A stretch of DNA of 15,265 nt, from assembly GCA_030632765.1 (NCBI GenBank), contig DAOVUC010000009.1:1-15265 (forward strand), read 5' to 3'. The notes below the pieces were generated by a model. That model ran no database searches, was not told the origin of the DNA, and was given only the letters and a program-made list of their open reading frames with translations. Numbering within the stretch: the stretch's first letter is position 1; each line of letters opens with the position of its first letter. This stretch comes from Candidatus Dadabacteria bacterium. Lineage in GTDB: Bacteria; Desulfobacterota_D; UBA1144; Nemesobacterales; UBA2774. A program made the position numbers and the translations under genes. Below, piece after piece: positions 14,564 to 15,265 of the stretch.

Positions 14564-14821
14564 ATGTGGATACTAATTGTAATAGGTTTAGCGTTTTTGG
14601 GTTGGTATTTAATGGCCCCTCAAGGTGAGGCTGGAGAAGCCGCCGCTGCACCAGAAGCACCTCCACCTCCATCGGCACCTGCAGAACCTGCCACTGATGG
14701 AACTGAATTTGCTTCAGCACAAGCGGATGCACCTGCAGAAGCTGCACCTGCCGAAGCTGCACCTGCCGAAGCGCCAGCTGAAAGCGGTGGTGGTGACGAC
14801 GATCCATTTAAGGCTGCATAA
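14564..14821 (+). CDS. small membrane-anchored Ala/Pro/Glu-rich protein
   Basis: The 85-residue product starts with one membrane helix (about 2-17: WILIVIGLAFLGWYLM), then a low-complexity tail of Ala, Pro, Glu and Ser, and ends in a Gly/Asp run (SGGGDDDPFKAA). The N-terminus lacks an obvious cleavage site, so it is probably anchored with the tail on one side of the membrane. A very strong AAGGAGGAG lies 6 nt upstream of the ATG, and a good promoter lies 180 bp further up, suggesting high expression. The Pro/Ala/Glu tail resembles spacer regions that span the periplasm, but that is inference. The tail contains three 15-bp repeats. I do not know a family for it. It is the only plus-strand gene here and stands between the unknown gene and the FecCD remnant. 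Confidence 0.75.
   Translation: MWILIVIGLAFLGWYLMAPQGEAGEAAAAPEAPPPPSAPAEPATDGTEFASAQADAPAEAAPAEAAPAEAPAESGGGDDDPFKAA
14726..14770 (+). repeat. three tandem 15-bp coding repeats
   Basis: Three in-frame 15-bp units, read as DAPAE, AAPAE and AAPAE, lie in the tail of the small membrane protein. Units two and three are identical in DNA (GCTGCACCTGCCGAA); the first differs at a few bases. A fourth, partial APAE follows. Such identical units can change copy number by slippage, so tail length may vary between strains. Confidence 0.85.
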
Positions 14822-14859
14822 TAATTAGAGAATAACCGTAAGGTTTTAAACTTAATATA

Positions 14860-14901
14860 GGCTAATCATGGGCCTCTATCTATAAGAGGGATGGGTTAGT
14901 C
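14860..14901. terminator. imperfect hairpin between convergent genes
   Basis: CCTCT (14873-14877) pairs with AGAGG (14885-14889) around a 7-nt loop. Outside it CAT (14867-14869) pairs with ATG (14891-14893), and CTAA (14862-14865) with TTAG (14896-14899), with small internal loops. On the plus strand a T-rich stretch follows (about 14901-14930). It separates the small membrane protein gene from the end of the convergent FecCD gene at 14903, so it may be a bidirectional terminator, though the stem is imperfect and the T-run is interrupted. Confidence 0.4.
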
Positions 14902-14902
14902 T

Positions 14903-15265
14903 TTATACTATTATTTCTTTTTTGGTTTTTATTAGGAGCCAGAGGAAGAATATTCCGCCTATGGAGGCTGTAATTATTCCAACCGGAATTTCAACCGGGG
15001 AAATAATAGTTCTAGAAACTGTGTCAGCTGCGGTTAAAAACGTAGCTCCTAAAAGAAAAGAGCATGGCAGGATAATTCTATTATCCACCCCCAATATCAT
15101 TCTCAGGATATGGGGGATGATAAGTCCCACAAACCCGATCGGGCCGGTTACCGAAATTACTGCTCCCGCTGCCAGGGATGCTGAAAAACAAATCTTCTCC
15201 ACTACCCACCCCACTTCTACGCCTAGCGATTATGCGACATCATCGCCGAGACCAAACAAGTTCAT
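14903..15265 (-). pseudogene. FecCD-type ABC permease, 3' part, with in-frame TAA
   Basis: The frame runs off the right edge, so only the C-terminal third is seen. It carries strong FecCD/BtuC hallmarks: 'GPIGFVGLIIPHILRMILG', 'GATFLTAADTVSRT', 'PVEIPVGIITASIGGIFFLWLL'. These membrane subunits import Fe-siderophore, heme or cobalamin with an ATPase and a binding protein. The codons at the edge read 'NLFGLGDDVA', then TAA (complement of 15230-15232), then 'SLGVEV', where intact relatives read LGxxVAxSLGV without a break. The homology therefore continues in the same frame on both sides of one stop codon. A nonsense mutation, a one-base sequencing error (CAA or AAA to TAA), or stop readthrough would explain it. 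A GTG at 15214 could restart translation of only the last 103 residues, an unlikely functional unit. Partner genes are outside the window. Confidence 0.75.

Noticed and set aside
14726..14770. 15-bp tandem repeats as a CRISPR or minisatellite element
   Set aside because: They are in-frame coding repeats without spacers and are explained by the Ala/Pro/Glu tail.

Overview
The window is 15.3 kb of AT-leaning bacterial DNA, densely packed with mostly housekeeping genes. A long ribosomal protein S1 with six repeats, a two-helix LapA-type membrane protein, secreted proteins with Sec signals and a short SppA protease point to a Gram-negative-type bacterium. The archaeal-type phosphoglycerate-mutase homologue and the spread of ordinary genes would fit an uncultivated lineage near the former Deltaproteobacteria, Nitrospinota or Dadabacteria, but no marker here settles the phylum. 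Start-codon use is unusually loose: GTG for sppA, TTG for fabH and for the gene upstream of it, and apparently no ATG/GTG/TTG for an AEC transporter.

Layout. At 1-590 the tail of an unknown gene converges on, and overlaps by 8 bp, a small secreted OB-fold-like protein. A near-perfect palindrome at 642-660 carries a TATAAT box on each strand and probably drives this gene and the divergent M24 aminopeptidase (754-1887), which is followed by mazG (2020-2790). From 10639 down to 2802, eight minus-strand genes form a probable long operon: aroA, cmk, rpsA, sppA, a HIT-family hydrolase, lapA-like, lipA and an apgM-like metalloenzyme. Several junctions are 2-33 bp, suggesting translational coupling. 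The operon mixes aromatic amino-acid synthesis, nucleotide metabolism, translation, envelope proteolysis and lipoate synthesis.

From 10643 on the plus strand there is a possible 32-residue membrane mini-ORF whose stop overlaps the start of a secreted beta-propeller-like protein (10731-11714). Converging on it is a minus-strand cluster: an unrecognised 155-residue protein (13754-14221), fabH (12713-13690) and an AEC-family permease (11717-about 12592). A 342-bp divergent spacer then precedes a strong promoter (TTGACA), a long leader and a small membrane-anchored Ala/Pro/Glu-rich protein (14564-14821). The window ends in the 3' part of a FecCD-type ABC permease gene carrying an in-frame TAA.

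I found no CRISPR array, insertion sequence, tRNA, rRNA, integrase or recognisable defence system. The best leads are the abnormal AEC start, the interrupted FecCD gene, the small Ala/Pro/Glu-rich protein with its long leader, and the unassigned genes at 10731 and 13754.
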